Positions 34,650 to 46,130 of a DNA stretch of 64,000 nt are shown here, piece by piece. The notes beneath the pieces were generated by a model. It was not told where the DNA came from, did not search any database, and worked only from the letters and a program-made list of their open reading frames with translations. The translations under genes were made by a program, and so were the position numbers. This stretch comes from Agelas oroides (Eukaryota; Porifera; Demospongiae; Agelasida; Agelasidae), in NCBI GenBank assembly GCA_949130485.1, contig OX422194.1, positions 2,644,641 to 2,708,640 on the forward strand, read 5' to 3'. Numbering within the stretch: the first letter of the stretch is position 1; the number at the start of each line of letters is the position of its first letter.

Positions 34650-35480
34650 GCATATTCAACATGAGGTCAGGGTGAATGGGCTAGAGCACTTGTAAAAGTT
34701 CCAGTAGAGCCAACCTCCTGGCTTTCTTGCATATGAGATCAATATGGAGAGTCCATGATAGATCAGAGGAGAAATTAGGCCAAGGTACTTTAAATGATTG
34801 GTTTTTACGAGCTCATGATGGCCGTTGACATAAAGGTCACTGGTAGGAAGTATTGGATGTTGTCTTCTTGTAGAAATCATGTAACAACACTAGTACTTTG
34901 GGAGTTTAGAGTCAGATAATTGCTGGCAACTCAGGAACAGAGGGAAATGATGTCTTCTTGCAAATAAGTGTTGTCATTTGGATTTGTAATTGTATTTGCA
35001 ACCCCGTCAATATACAATAAAGGACCAAGTACAGATCCCTGAGGAACACCAGAAATAACAGGAAGAATGTTTAACATAGTGCCACCCAAACCACAGCCTG
35101 AGACCTGTTCAATAAATAGTCATGTATCCATCTGGGTGGACTTGACAACGAGAGAGTTTGTGAAGCAATGGTGGGTGAGGAACAATGTCAAATGCTTTGC
35201 TAAGATCGAAGAATACAACAGATATCTTTGGCGTAGTGGCAGTCATTGGTGAAGGAAAGAAGGTGGTTGTCAACTTCCCTTCAGTGAAACCCCACTGATA
35301 CGAAGAGAGTGGGCAAGTAGTGTTCAGGAAATATGTTAATAGGCTATGCACATGCCTTTCTAAAGTTTACTTACAACAGGGAAGATAGAGATGGGTCTCT
35401 AGTTTGACTTGAAGGAATTGTGGGGTCACCTACTTTAGGAACTTGGACAATTCTAGCAAATTTCCCATGGAACACACAGT
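34650..35480 (-). mobile_element. Degenerate CR1/L2-like LINE reverse transcriptase
   Basis: In descending order: a VPKVGDPTIPS-like patch, WGFTEGKLTTTF and FFDLSKAFDIVPHPPLLHKL (35109-35351), GVPQGSVLGPLL (about 35020-35060), then VKTNHLKYLGLI (34656-34880). These are RT domain blocks in the right order. The active-site YADD block is not seen, and stops and frameshifts interrupt it. Same family as the plus-strand relics at 14.6 and 18.5 kb. Confidence 0.8.
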
Positions 35481-36071
35481 CGAGTCTCTCATATGTTGGC
35501 TTCCTACTTGACTGCTGTACAAATCTCCCGCCTACTGAAGCCGCATGCGCACTTTGTCAACCGCAACAACGTAATTATCTCGACTAGCGGCCATGGCTGC
35601 CGGGCACGCGGAGTTCTTGCTCTTGCACAAAACTGAATAGCCTTCTGTGAGTGTTGAAATGAACTTTTACGGACTTATACGGCTTGTAAACTCCTCCCCC
35701 GAGGGATTGACGGAAGATGGTGATTACTTGACTTGGAGTGAATATATGACCGGGTAAGTCCCTGGACAGGGCTTTGAGCAGGCTATGATGCTCTATATTA
35801 GCGATTTGCTTCAATATTTTTTTAAAAGCTTCCGTCAGTCGCTAATAACCATTCTTAAGATGCCATTGGGCGCTTCTTACAGTTTCCTGGGCAACTTAAC
35901 TGCGTGTTATCTTGTGTGCGAATTGGTTAATATTTGGACCACCATAACTTGTGAACTGTTTATATGTAGCTGATGATTTTTGCTGCACAAAGACAGCCAT
36001 GTGTGATGCTTGTGTGGTCCAAGTTTCATGTGCTAAGACTTTAGTATGCCTGTTTTAGTAGCATAAATGTA

Positions 36072-36865
36072 CCGTAGTGTCCCGCTAATACGCCCCCTTC
36101 GAAAATACGCCCCCCCCCCCCCCCCTCTTTTCCGCCAAAGTTCCTGCACAGGGTAGTTTGACTCGTTATAACGCCCCCCGGTGAGCGTCTTCTGGAACAT
36201 CAAAACTACACGTGCTTACTATACGTTGCAAGTGCGTTCAGTAAGACTATAGTAGTCGGTGAATCTTTTGTAAGTTTTGTGGCTTTTAGAAAAGCCGGTT
36301 AGATGTTCCAAGTTTTAAGCTGCTAGTTTAGCAAACAGGTTTATCAGTCTGTCAAGGTGTTTTTGTTTCCCTCTGAAGATGTACACGCACGGAACCACGA
36401 GTCCTTTCCCATCAACTTCAGAACGTCTTCTGTCACCATTGACGATGCAAGTCATCTCGCTGCCACTCTTGTGCAAGAAATACCAGCAGACTCTGGAAAT
36501 TTCCCGTGGTACATGACCGACAGTGTTGCCGTTCTTGAGGACAGCTACAGCGAAGTCGTCGTGAATGTTATTGACCTCGCGTTGAACTGGCAGCTCTTCT
36601 CCGATGTAGGGAGACCACGCAGCTTTGTAAACGTGATGTCCGCGAACAGTACTCTCGATCCTGAGAGTCGTCGCCATAGTCAGTTGGAAGTGTCCTAATT
36701 GCGTACATAGCACTTACGTAAAATCTTTTGGGGGGGGGGGGGGGGGGGGGGGGCTTATAGTCGAGAGTAATTGCATCCTCGAATATAAGCCCCCCCCCCC
36801 CCCCCCCCCACTTTAGGCGGGATGTAGTGTACAAAATGGGGGGGCGTATTAACGGGACACTACGG
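36072..36865. mobile_element. TA-flanked inverted-repeat transposon, 794 bp, carrying a HIRAN-like ORF
   Basis: The ends CCGTAGTGTCCCGCTAATA and TATTAACGGGACACTACGG are inverted repeats, with TA on both sides (36070-36071, 36866-36867), as in Tc1/mariner-type elements. It holds poly-C (36108-36125), a G-tract and C-tract hairpin (36731-36809), and a minus-strand ORF. Confidence 0.82.
36315..36713 (-). CDS. HIRAN-like domain protein inside the 36.1 kb transposon
   Basis: A 132-residue ORF; a second Met gives MATTLRIESTV about 12 codons in and is the likelier start. Features are VRGHHVYKAAWSPYIGEEL, then NNIHDDFAVAVLKNG, then VGHVPREIS. That order (RxxxNxxDxxAVxV, GHVP) matches HIRAN-type domains, which bind DNA ends in SNF2/HLTF-like proteins and occur alone in mobile elements. 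Function here is unknown. A second fragment (VESCVGGYHVYKA) lies at about 15930-16010 on the minus strand. Confidence 0.6.
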   Translation of the reverse strand: MLCTQLGHFQLTMATTLRIESTVRGHHVYKAAWSPYIGEELPVQREVNNIHDDFAVAVLKNGNTVGHVPREISRVCWYFLHKSGSEMTCIVNGDRRRSEVDGKGLVVPCVYIFRGKQKHLDRLINLFAKLAA

Positions 36866-37292
36866 TATACATATATGAAGTCATATAATTCTTAGTATCC
36901 CGTAACCTTAACGTTAAGCCATTTGCACATGCATTCATGGAGTAAAATTCTTTGTAGTGACAATGCTGAGCCAGTAAAGGGCAACACGTCTTCTTTATGT
37001 GCACAAACTGATCAACAACTTTGTACAGGTAATCATCTACTCACAATGTACAATAGCTACTAACTAGTAGGCTACGTAGCTACCACTTTAATAGCTTCAA
37101 CTACATATGCATATCTGCCTACAAGGGATGAGCAAGTTTCTGAGGTGCCACAACATACCCTTCACATGAAGACATTAATCACACAAATACCTCCAGCCAA
37201 CATCAAAGAGAAAGCTGCACTTATGGCATATTGTACAGCATTTGTGTTAGTTTAATGAGGCTTTGCAAGACAAGACTTTAATATGTTGATAA

Positions 37293-37442
37293 CGTGCATC
37301 TCGAAGACAGTCGGCTCACGTGCATCTCGAAGACAGTCGGCTCACGTGCATCTCGAAGACAGTCGGCTCACGTGCATCTGGAAGACAGTCGGCTCATGTG
37401 CATCTGGAAGACAGTCGGCTCACGTGCATCTGGAAGACAGGG
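37293..37442. repeat. 26 bp tandem repeat, six units
   Basis: Units start at 37293, 37319, 37345, 37371, 37397 and 37423, each built on CGTGCATCTCGAAGACAG then TCGGCTCA. The first three have TCTCGAAG and the last three TCTGGAAG. The last unit is truncated. 26 is not a multiple of three, so coding is not expected. Confidence 0.9.
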
Positions 37443-37779
37443 GTCTGAAGGAAAGCCCCCCAAGGAAAGTTTTTCAAATTTGATGCTCTAAGATCACTAT
37501 TCTGGGCCCAAAACTACAGCGTATTCATTTGTGGAAAATATTTAATTACTAGGGGAATGTAGAACATTGTGGGGCGAGCGTGAGCAAGCAATGCACTACA
37601 GCTTGACTGCTATCTCTCAGGGTTGCATCAAATTAAGTGGCCCAAGCAGATTAGGGAGAGGCTAAGTTCACCACGATCCATGTTGATGACGTAATAATAG
37701 TTATGAAATTACGTAATAATAATCATTTTGGAATTACATGCATCTGTGTACTTAGACCTTTGAAAAGGGTGTGTTGACC

Positions 37780-39535
37780 ATGATCGAGCAAAATGACCAC
37801 CAAGAAGACTGCAGTTGGAAAGAGAACTCTTCCTCAGGTGATTTGTAACAACAAAGAACTTCAACCTATAAGTATAACAAGAAGTTATGTACTTTCAGTG
37901 AACTGTGAACAAGACTAGAAGGTATCTGGCCACTGTCAATTATATTGTCTCCTAGCTCTAGACAATCATGATAGTACGTCATATAATCTATTCTAGCCAG
38001 TAAGACATTCCAGCAACCTGGAAACTCTCAGGGAATGTTGTCCCAGGAATGGGCTGCAATTTAAACTATTTTGCGTTTGCTTCCAGATATTCACACTGAT
38101 TGAGATTTTATTCTGTGGGGTGTTGAAGCAGTGTCACTGAATGTTTTGCCTGGTCGATGAGTGCAGGGAATAACGGAACTTGGAAAGTGAAAACAATGCG
38201 ACCTTGGTTTATAGATAAGTTTTGACACACTTTCACTGGACAAATTTGAATCTTGCGATGTTTCAACTGCTAATTTGCAATTTCATCAGCATCTTTTATT
38301 GTGCTTGTGATATAGCAGTTGAAACATTATAATAAACTTGTCCTTCAAACCTTGTCCATTGATCATGCACAGTGTGCACTTTAAACCCATTTAAAATCAG
38401 TTTCACTGTTTAGGACAGCTGTGTAAATGCCCCCAATAACCACCTAATTTTACAGGATGCAAGAAATACAACTTCCAAGGATGATTGTTACAAGGACTAA
38501 TGTGTTTATTTGTAGGTGTAGCTAATGACTAAGGCCATACCATTTGTGTTGCTCAGACCATACCGACCCAAATATTGGCAGACGCTACTCAAAAATGGTA
38601 TCATAAAAGAATGGTATGGTATAGCCGCCTAAGACAACCTTCTTCAACGGTTACTCGAGTCTTGTTCCCAAGCTGCCTTTCTATTCATGGTTCATAAAGC
38701 TGGACAATGAAAAGGTCTGCATGTGAATGAGGATTTTGTAACACACAATTTTAGCTGGAAAGACCACACTTTTTTTTATTAAAATCACATTCATTTTTAC
38801 TGAAACAGCAGCAACATGAAAGTAACCATATAATAAACATGAGCTCAATAGACAGTTAAGTATGGATCTCTGGCTATCCATCAGGACAACATAAGCTTGT
38901 TCTAATTGCTGCCCATTCCTGGGACAACTTTCCATGAGAGTTTCCATCATTGTGCTGTCAAATTATGACTTATATGGAGATAACGGAAATTGAACGGTAG
39001 CAGATACTTTCCAGCCTGCTCACAGTTCACTGATAGTGGATTGTACCTATAGGCTGAAGCTTTTGATGTTAAAAGTCACCAGGATAGCTTCCTTTCCAAT
39101 TGCCATCTTCATAGTATCGTTTTGCTCGATCATGTTCAATCAACATCACGACAGACTCTCACACCATTCCCAGCCACCCCACAGAATAGCAGTTCAATCG
39201 ATGGCTCAGTGTGAATCCCTGGGTCTTTTCTGTTACCCATCAGGTAAAATGCAAGACAGTTCTGATTGCTTCCAATTCCTGGGACAACATTCTCTAAGAA
39301 TTTCCAGGTTGCTGGAATGCCTTACTGGCTAGAATAGACTATATGACATACTATCTTTGGCAAATTATTCCTAGAAGAGACAACAGAGATTGAACAGTGG
39401 CGAGACACTTTCCAGTCTTGTTCACAGTTCACTGAAAGTACACTGTAGGCAGAAGTTCTTTGTTGCTAAAAATCACCTGAGGAAGAGTTCACTTTCCAAC
39501 TGTAGTCTTCTTGGTGGTCTTTTTGCTCGATCGAA
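37780..39535. repeat. Three copies of a ~280 bp repeat, one inverted
   Basis: 37780-38060 is the reverse complement of about 39240-39535, sharing CACCTGAGGAAGAGTTC, CTTCTTGGTGGTC and CCAATTCCTGGGACAAC-like words. A third, more diverged direct copy lies at 38870-39140. The outer pair could form a long hairpin or be the ends of a larger element. Confidence 0.7.
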
Positions 39536-39550
39536 AGTGCGAGCCTTCAC

Positions 39551-40365
39551 AATGAAAGGCACTGAAGTGCCAAACCCTCGGCGCAGCAGTGCATGTGATT
39601 GTACTTGTGTGTTGACTAGAATTGATCACTGTCTCGTGAACAATAGAAGCTGTCATGCTTGCCAGATGTGTTTGGTTCTGTTCTTACCTGTGCAAAGTCT
39701 GCTCACGTGTTTCAGAAGCTCTCTTACTCGTTTTGCGGACTTTGTCTCTCTCTTTCCCCATTAATAACCCTTCCTCAGACAGTAAGGCTTTTCTACGTTT
39801 CATTGCGTTCTCAGGCTCCCCAACAGCAGTACACTGTGCTTTCCTTTCTTCGATGCGAAGGCATGGCCACAGTCACAAACTGATCTCTTCACGTGCACAA
39901 CGGTATTACACTGTGCACATACCTTTCTCAGACGCATAGACCTATTGCACTCCATTGCATGCACTACGGTATTACACTGTGGGCATACCTTTCTGAAGCT
40001 CTCGTAAAAGACAGTCACAAACGTTCGACGGAAAACACTATACCGCGTGCTCCAAGTCACATGATCACATTACCGCTACGTACGTGTTACGGAGAGGTAC
40101 ACAGAAACATTGCACGTGAAGAAAATGGCTGACTTAGTCGCGGTATACGTAAGTTTATAACGCTTCTAACTTTTGAACTAAGCAATTTCAGAGAAAACGG
40201 CTTTTTAATTTTACTGCATTTTCCACGCTGTACCCGCTGATACCTCTCGTTGGACGCCTAAAGGCGCGCGAGAAGGCAGAGTAGAGAAAACGGACAGACA
40301 GACAGACAGACAGACACACAGGACAACTACCGTAACCCTCGCTGCGCATGCGCGCCGAGGGTTAA
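39551..40365 (-). mobile_element. Zinc-ribbon repeat element, copy 1
   Basis: It shares its start (AATGAAAGGCACTGAAGTGC, then AACCCTCGGCGC) and end (GCGCGCCGAGGGTTAA) with 52561-53316. A (CAGA)n tract lies near 40295. A minus-strand ORF at 39800-40060 encodes KVCPQCNTVVH and then KVCAQCNTVVHVKRS followed by CDCGHAFASKK, a duplicated CxxC ... CxCGHxF zinc ribbon. The element class is not clear. Confidence 0.7.
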
Positions 40366-40383
40366 TGACCAAAGCGATTATTA

Positions 40384-40935
40384 CTAGGGGGAATGTAGAA
40401 CATTGTGGGGCGAGCGTGAGCAAGCGATGCACTACAGCATTGACTGTTACGTAGCAGCACGCCTAGCCCTGTCAGCTTCCCTGCGCCTTGACAAGTGAAA
40501 TTCTTTCTGTTCTGCTGTTTCTGCAGAGCGTCGAGCTCTCTCATATTCTCTTCTTCGCCTCAACCTCTCTTGTCTATCCATACTTTTAGAGTTTAGCTCA
40601 TTAATGTGCCACGTGCAACAAGAAATATGCTCTTGACCTCTTACCCATGCCTCGCACCCAGGCCTCGTAGCAGTTGATCTTATAATTTTACAGTTTAGCT
40701 CATTAATGCGCCACGTGCAACAAAAAATACGCTCTTGACCTCTTACCCATGCCAGTTGATCTCATGCCCAGACCTGGGGCAGGGCGCCGCTTAAATAGAT
40801 CATAGAGATATACGGAATCACGTACGTACCGTACATACATACATATCGAGAATCCTCCAGCCAACTCGCTAGTGTGGGGCTCGCTCACGCTCGCCCCAAT
40901 TACGAAATTTCAATAACTACTAGGTGAATGCACAG
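40384..40935. repeat. Repeats with GGGGCGAGCGTGAGC core, possible Helitron ends
   Basis: GTGGGGCGAGCGTGAGC or its reverse occurs here at about 40408, 40876 and 40943 and also at about 37572, 41640 and 43905, with diverged versions near 2725, 9475 and 27175. Three copies end at ACTAGG(G)GGAATG or ACTAGGTGAATG; read in reverse that is CATTCCCCCTAGT, that is CTAG followed by T, as expected for a Helitron 3' end. Confidence 0.5.
40447..40581 (-). CDS. Short basic peptide of Helitron-associated type (fragment)
   Basis: A 44-residue ORF, MDRQERLRRRREYERARR followed by SAETAEQKEFHLSRRRE and ADRARRAAT. Repeats of RRRExxRARR-xxET-xEQ are common at the N-terminus of Helitron Rep/helicase proteins and other mobile-element proteins as I remember them. 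It is too short to be a full protein. Confidence 0.5.
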   Translation of the reverse strand: MDRQERLRRRREYERARRSAETAEQKEFHLSRRREADRARRAAT

Positions 40936-40959
40936 CATTGTGGGGGCGAGCGTGAGCTC

Positions 40960-41216
40960 GAATGCGATGGATGCGCCGCAAGCGCGTGGAGAGCGGTTGG
41001 TGCGGTGCGGCTGGTGGTGTGGCAGCATTTAACATCCAGGGCCACACCCTCCACTCTCTTTTCAGTCTGCCAACCAAGGGTGACTTCAAAGACCTGGAGG
41101 GTGAGCGCCTACACAAAATGCAGCAGTCCCTGGCCAACATGAAGTACCTCATCATTGATGAGGTGCTAACTGTTCACACAGTGCAACAATCCCTGTACCA
41201 ACAAATAGTGCTGTGA
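40960..41216 (+). pseudogene. Helitron PIF1-like helicase fragment
   Basis: The ORF reads GGVAAFNIQGHTLHSLFSLP, then a spacer, then QQSLANMKYLIIDEV. This is the stretch between Walker A and Walker B (IIDE) of PIF1 helicases, with GVAAFNI and THSLF typical of Helitrons. The Walker A side and everything after IIDEV are missing. Confidence 0.75.
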
Positions 41217-41335
41217 ATTTTCATACTCCAACAACTGTGTTAGTTGCTGTGAATCTTTCGTATGTTAATAACTGCGCTAATTGTTGTGAATTTTCATTCG
41301 CCAGAAACGGTGCCAATTGCTGCGAATCTTTCGTA
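41211..41335. repeat. Diverged ~36 bp tandem repeat
   Basis: CTGTGAATTTTCATAC, CTGTGAATCTTTCGTA, TTGTGAATTTTCATTC and CTGCGAATCTTTCGTA recur about every 36-37 bp with a similar AACTGTGTTAGTTG spacer. The repeat lies just after the helicase fragment. Confidence 0.65.
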
Positions 41336-42529
41336 CAGCTAGTGTGGTAAGCGATAGATGGATATGATTGGCAACACGGCAGAAATCAGCATTTCTTCAA
41401 CCTGTGTTAAATCCTAACCCTCGCTCTCTTCTACGCTGCAGTCTGTCTTCTCTATTCCCTGATGACTCGGGGACTCTTGGTGAAGAATTGCTGTACGACT
41501 CCATTGTAGAACACGTGGCGTCTGTATATACTATACGTGCGTTAAATTGGATAAGTTTAGGATATGCGGCACGACGTACGACACATAATATATATATACA
41601 TATATGAGACGGTCCCGTTAGCATCACTAGAAGGGGGCTCGCTCACGCTCGCCCCGATTATTACGTCATCAACATGGATCGCAGTGAACTTGGCCTCTCC
41701 CAATTAATTAAGGACACAATTTGGAGTCTAGTCATTATTCTGTATCAAGCATTTGCAGAGCCTTTTCTACACGGAGATTATCTCACACGAAGTTGCAAAA
41801 TGAGTGATTTGGGCAAATTTACGTTATATAATGATAATGCCGCAGAAACTTTAGAAAATGTACTGAGACGACGCACTGGTTGTACTTAGTAAACTGATTA
41901 TCTTTCAATGTGCGGAGCTTGTGCAGCGTCTCGACTGGTTTTCAAGCGTTTTAAAGCAAAATAATTTTGTTCCATAAATCTTCGTGATATCGCTTAACAA
42001 GGATTGCATCACTACTTTTTAACGCGTGATATACAATTCACGTATTATAGAGGCGAAAATTTATTCTCGGACTGATATATTCTCGGATCCCAGATTTCAA
42101 AGATCTAAGCGCGGTAACAACAGTGGCAGATCATCAGAGCAACAAGACATGCAGGCGCTGGGATAGTTTTCGATACCCGAGACTATTGTAGAAAATCACG
42201 TTCCAAAATGCATTGTAAAACAACGAAAAACTTTTTTCCGCCTCCTCCAGAAAGGAAAGACAATAGTTCTTGCCCTTCCATTGGCTTTGCATACGAGCCC
42301 ATACCATGCTACAGCAGTTACAAAATTTGATGAACGGATATCGATGTAATGTTCGTTTGCTGAATCCGGAGTAGAAGATTGTTTGGAGTTGAATTTGAGG
42401 TATATTGATTATCAAACATTGGTGCACCTATCCTACAGTTCTTATGTCTGCTGGATCTCTGTGCGCGCAACAAGAGCGAAACGTTTCTTATGTGTCCGAG
42501 TATCAATTACGCCTCTACGTGCGTAAATA

Positions 42530-42985
42530 TTCAGGTGAGTCACCGCCAACAATGAAGTGGCAATTGAATAGCCTGGAGTCATCTTTCTGTAAACGCATGG
42601 ATATATTATGGGAGTCTATAGACATCTTGCTGTTTTATAAAGCTTGATGCTCTTCCTTCTTACATTTTCTTTGCATACTATTTTTACCATCTGTCACCCA
42701 ACCTGCTGTTCTGCCAACCATAGTACTTTCTGTCATGGAAATTCGATGTCAGCTGGCTTAGCAAATGGAGGTAGACGGCCACAAAATGGATGCAATACTC
42801 TGCGGGCCATGTATAGCTACTATCGTGTGCATGCTTCTGTTCCAAAATTGTCTCAGAAGCAATCACATGCAGAGCATTTAATTTCAAAAAAATTCCTGGG
42901 GAGGATGCCCCCAGACTTGCATGCATACATACCACATCAAACATCCATGTAACTCCCCTTCTGAAAACACTGGCTATAGGCATAC
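42530..42985. repeat. Degenerate copy of the CAGGCCCGTAGGCAG element family
   Basis: 42660-42960 matches 55195-55500 and 61540-61790 (words GATACAATACTC / GATGCAATACTC, AAAATTCCTGGGG or AAAATTTCCTGGG). The terminal repeats are worn. It abuts the dead V exon at 43000. Confidence 0.6.
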
Positions 42986-42999
42986 ACTAAGAACTCCAG

Positions 43000-43180
43000 T
43001 TCCATTGGGAACAACAAAAGTTTTCTATGCCAGGTCTCTGGAGACCAGTATAAGGATGTTAGCAACAAGTAGTTACATTAGTTATACAAAGCAGGGCATC
43101 ATTCCAATCTCCTTCAAGTTGACGAGATCATTGTTCTGGCATGTTGCACCATTGAGGGAAGTCTGACACCTTCAACTGCA
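43000..43180 (-). pseudogene. Dead V-like Ig exon
   Basis: Read on the minus strand from a TTTTTCAG-GTGC acceptor, it gives, across frameshifts, FSLNGATCQNND, DLVNLKEIGNDALLCIT and a CC pair, matching the V exons position by position up to the variable loop, then frameshifts. The 3' part is replaced by the neighbouring repeat. It shows that the V family extends beyond the array. Confidence 0.65.
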
Positions 43181-43995
43181 CCTGAAAAAGAAGACATACC
43201 AATGTCACAAAGGGTTTTCTATTTAGAAGCATCGGAGCTATCCATGTGAACAATTCAATTCTATACAGATGTATAAAAAGTACCACACTCAGTCTCAGAG
43301 GTTCTTGAATTCCAATATTGTGGAGCTACGGGATTGTCTCATTTCACTTTCGTTTCATCTGCTCTCATTTCGCCTACTAAAGACCAATTTATGCCATTTG
43401 CCCACTCAAAAAATAACTCAAAATCTTAATCCACAGATTAGATACAGCAAGAAATAAAAAAAACGTAAAAAGATGTAGGGATGGCATGCCAAAAAGTATG
43501 GCAACAAGGTAGGGATGATAGCATAAAAGCAAAGGTCAACATAAAGGCAATCTCCCATCCCTACATCTTTTTCACACTGCAGTTATAACGGTGTATTGGA
43601 AGTCTCCCAAAACGTACCACAACCTTACTGGCAGTTCTTGAAGGGCATGACTGTAGCCTTGTTGTCAGGCCACTTTCCTCCTCCCACATGTCCTGGGAAT
43701 GAGGCTAGTGTGGTCTAGTCTGGACTCCAGACCCTTCTGAAAGGGCAAGAAGGGTCTGGGGTCCAGACTGCAGTGTGGTCCAACAGCTTGGGGTATATAT
43801 GTGGTGTATATGTGTGCCATGTCGGAAGCTATGCATGTAGCGACCAGGTAGCTTTTGTTGCTGACATGCTATTTGTACAGTGGAACCCTTGTTGGCATTT
43901 AATTGGGGCGAGCCTGAGCGAGCCCCACACTAGCGTGACTGCATTGCGCACGCGTGTGTGTATGCTTGTACGCTTGTTTGTTTGGACCGACCACT

Positions 43996-44290
43996 TACCG
44001 TAAATTTTAAATGAGCGCATTCAAATATTTCACGATGATAGAATGTCCACGCCGACGTGTACTTCAGCTAAGCTGTGATAACGAGCGTGAAGGGCTACTG
44101 CCAGACTGCAGGGCCGCCGTGAAAGCGAGCGAGAGCGAAGACGATTTAATTTGAATGCATTGGCAGCACGCACGGCAACTTTCTGAACTACTAGTATAGT
44201 ACGAGTCTGACGATCGCGTGACAAGCCAGTGTGCTTGTTTGCTTGCGGCCATATACCGTAAATTTTAAATGAGCGCATTCAAATATTTCA
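43996..44290. repeat. Pair of ~39 bp direct repeats
   Basis: ACCGTAAATTTTAAATGAGC and the following CATTCAAATATTTCACGA occur at about 43998 and 44254, 256 bp apart. No ORF of interest. The flanking sequence holds only short unrecognised frames. Confidence 0.75.
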
Positions 44291-44682
44291 CGAAGATCGA
44301 TCTCGTGCACGAAGCATGTTATAGCGCTACTGCCCTGGCGTGAAATCTCCGGGTAATGCGAAGCAGGCTATCTACTTGTTATACGACAAAAAGAGCCCCA
44401 AAACACCGCTTTGCTCCTACGGTCAGGCTTTTGTGATGGCTACATTACAACAATCCGACGCAATGTGATGCAAAATCCACAGTATCAGGAAGGATGGGCG
44501 TGAAAGCCAATAGTGAATTACTTGAAGTGACTACGCATCGTCCTATAGCGTCGTTGATTTCCAGGGCCCACGCAACGTTTTAGCTTGCGCGTGGAAAAAA
44601 GCCTGCAACTAGCACCGTGCATCGTCTTCCTGGTCACACCTCTGGCCATAAGACGTATGGAAAATGGGCAAATACTGGGTAC

Positions 44683-45500
44683 TAATTAGAAGTAACAGTA
44701 TTCAACTCAGTAGTGTGTGGCTTGCTCAGGCCCGCTCAACTCCCTCCACTCTGAAACCAGTGGATTTCAATAATTCGGCAAAACAAAAATGCCCAGACCA
44801 CTTGTAACAAGTTTATAAATCTGTGATTTAGCAACCAAGTATTTCATGTTAGAAAGTTAGTTGATAGTTTGAATTTAGCAGTAGGCTGATAACTGGATCG
44901 TTGACATTTGTTGAAGGCATGCTGTTGTATTTATAACTAACTGTATGAAATTTATAATCTCTGCATGTGTAACTAAACAAGGTCACTTTGTTCTTGGGTT
45001 GCTGCACACTTGATTAAAAGTTTAAGGTGGCAGAGAACCCTGTTACTTTCAAGGTCGACAAACCTGGAATCCAAGCTGATAGACTTCTTTGTCTTGTTAA
45101 AACTGTAGCAAAAAGTCAATTTTGGGAGTCTTAATCCGTTCACTGTCCGTAAAATTGGGGATTTTCCCCATTTCCTGTTGGCATTGGCATCCAATAATCA
45201 GTTTATAATTAAGTTAGTTAAGATGTGGCCTGGCGGAACCCCTCATGTGGTGGTCGGAACTTTAACTAGAAGTAACAGTATTCAACTCAGTAGTGTGTGG
45301 CTTGCTCAGGCCCGCTCAACTCCCTCCACTCTGAAACCAGTGGATTTCAATAATTCGGCAAAACAAAAATGCCCAGACCACTTGTAACAAGTTTATATAT
45401 CTGTGATTTAGCAACCAAGTATTTCATGTTAGGTTAATAGTTTGAATTTAGCAGTAGGCTGATAACTGGATCGTTGACATTTGTTGAAGGCATGCTGTAC
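44683..45500. repeat. ~245 bp direct repeat pair
   Basis: 44683-44928 (from CTAGAAGTAACAGTATTC to AAGGCATGCTGT) recurs at 45265-45500, differing by a few bases and small gaps. The second copy interrupts the inverted composite repeat copy at 45010-46130. Poly-A of about 20 follows at 45508. Confidence 0.8.
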
Positions 45501-46130
45501 TTATAAAAAAAAAAAAAAAAAAAAAGGAGTTTAGTTGAGTGCTGTAGTGTCAGTTACTGTGAGTAGTGCGTAATGCCTGCTTGTGAAAGCAAGCTTGTGT
45601 CTAGAAGCAGCAGAAAGGCCACAGTGGCCAAGACTGTACTCATTGGGTAGGCCCAGGTCTTGTGATCGTATGCCAAGCCTAGTAGGTGAGCATGGCCCAG
45701 AGCTTCGAGTGCTGGGCTGGGCTTTAACTAGAATGCGCAATATATCGTTGGTACTATGTTGCCATTGACAAGAAAGCTGCAGAGGAGTTGTGTGGGGAAC
45801 AGAACCGTGAGTTGTTTAGCGACATAAGGGGGAGAGGTGGGGCTAGTAATGCTTGCTTCCACTCGTGAATGAGCCCCTCCCGTAGACAAGCTGTGAATTT
45901 TGAAATGTGCATTCATTTTGGTGCAGTCAAAGTTGTCCATTCCAAGAGTAGTGACAAACATGAGTCTAGCGTGACTTTGAGAGTAGCTCTGAACAAAAGC
46001 TGGCACAGACTGATTTGAGATACATTGGTGGTTAGGACGCTACCTACAGTGAGCATGTAGATGTGTCCATCGAGTGGCAATTTTGGGCCATGAATATATT
46101 AATAAGCTACTAAAACCCTTTTTTAAAATT
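45010..46130 (-). repeat. Composite repeat array: inverted first copy
   Basis: A reverse-oriented copy of the ~1 kb unit found at 46820-47845, from GGTGGCAGAGAACCC through the poly-A, the GCCACAGTGGCCAAGACTGT block and the TTTGGTGCAGTCAAAGTTG block to ATTAATATATTCATGG. It faces the direct copies, leaving 46130-46820 between. Confidence 0.75.

Noticed and set aside
37293-37442. Possible CRISPR-like array or coding repeat
   Set aside because: The 26 bp units are directly adjacent with no spacers, and 26 is not a multiple of three; this is a plain tandem repeat in an animal genome.
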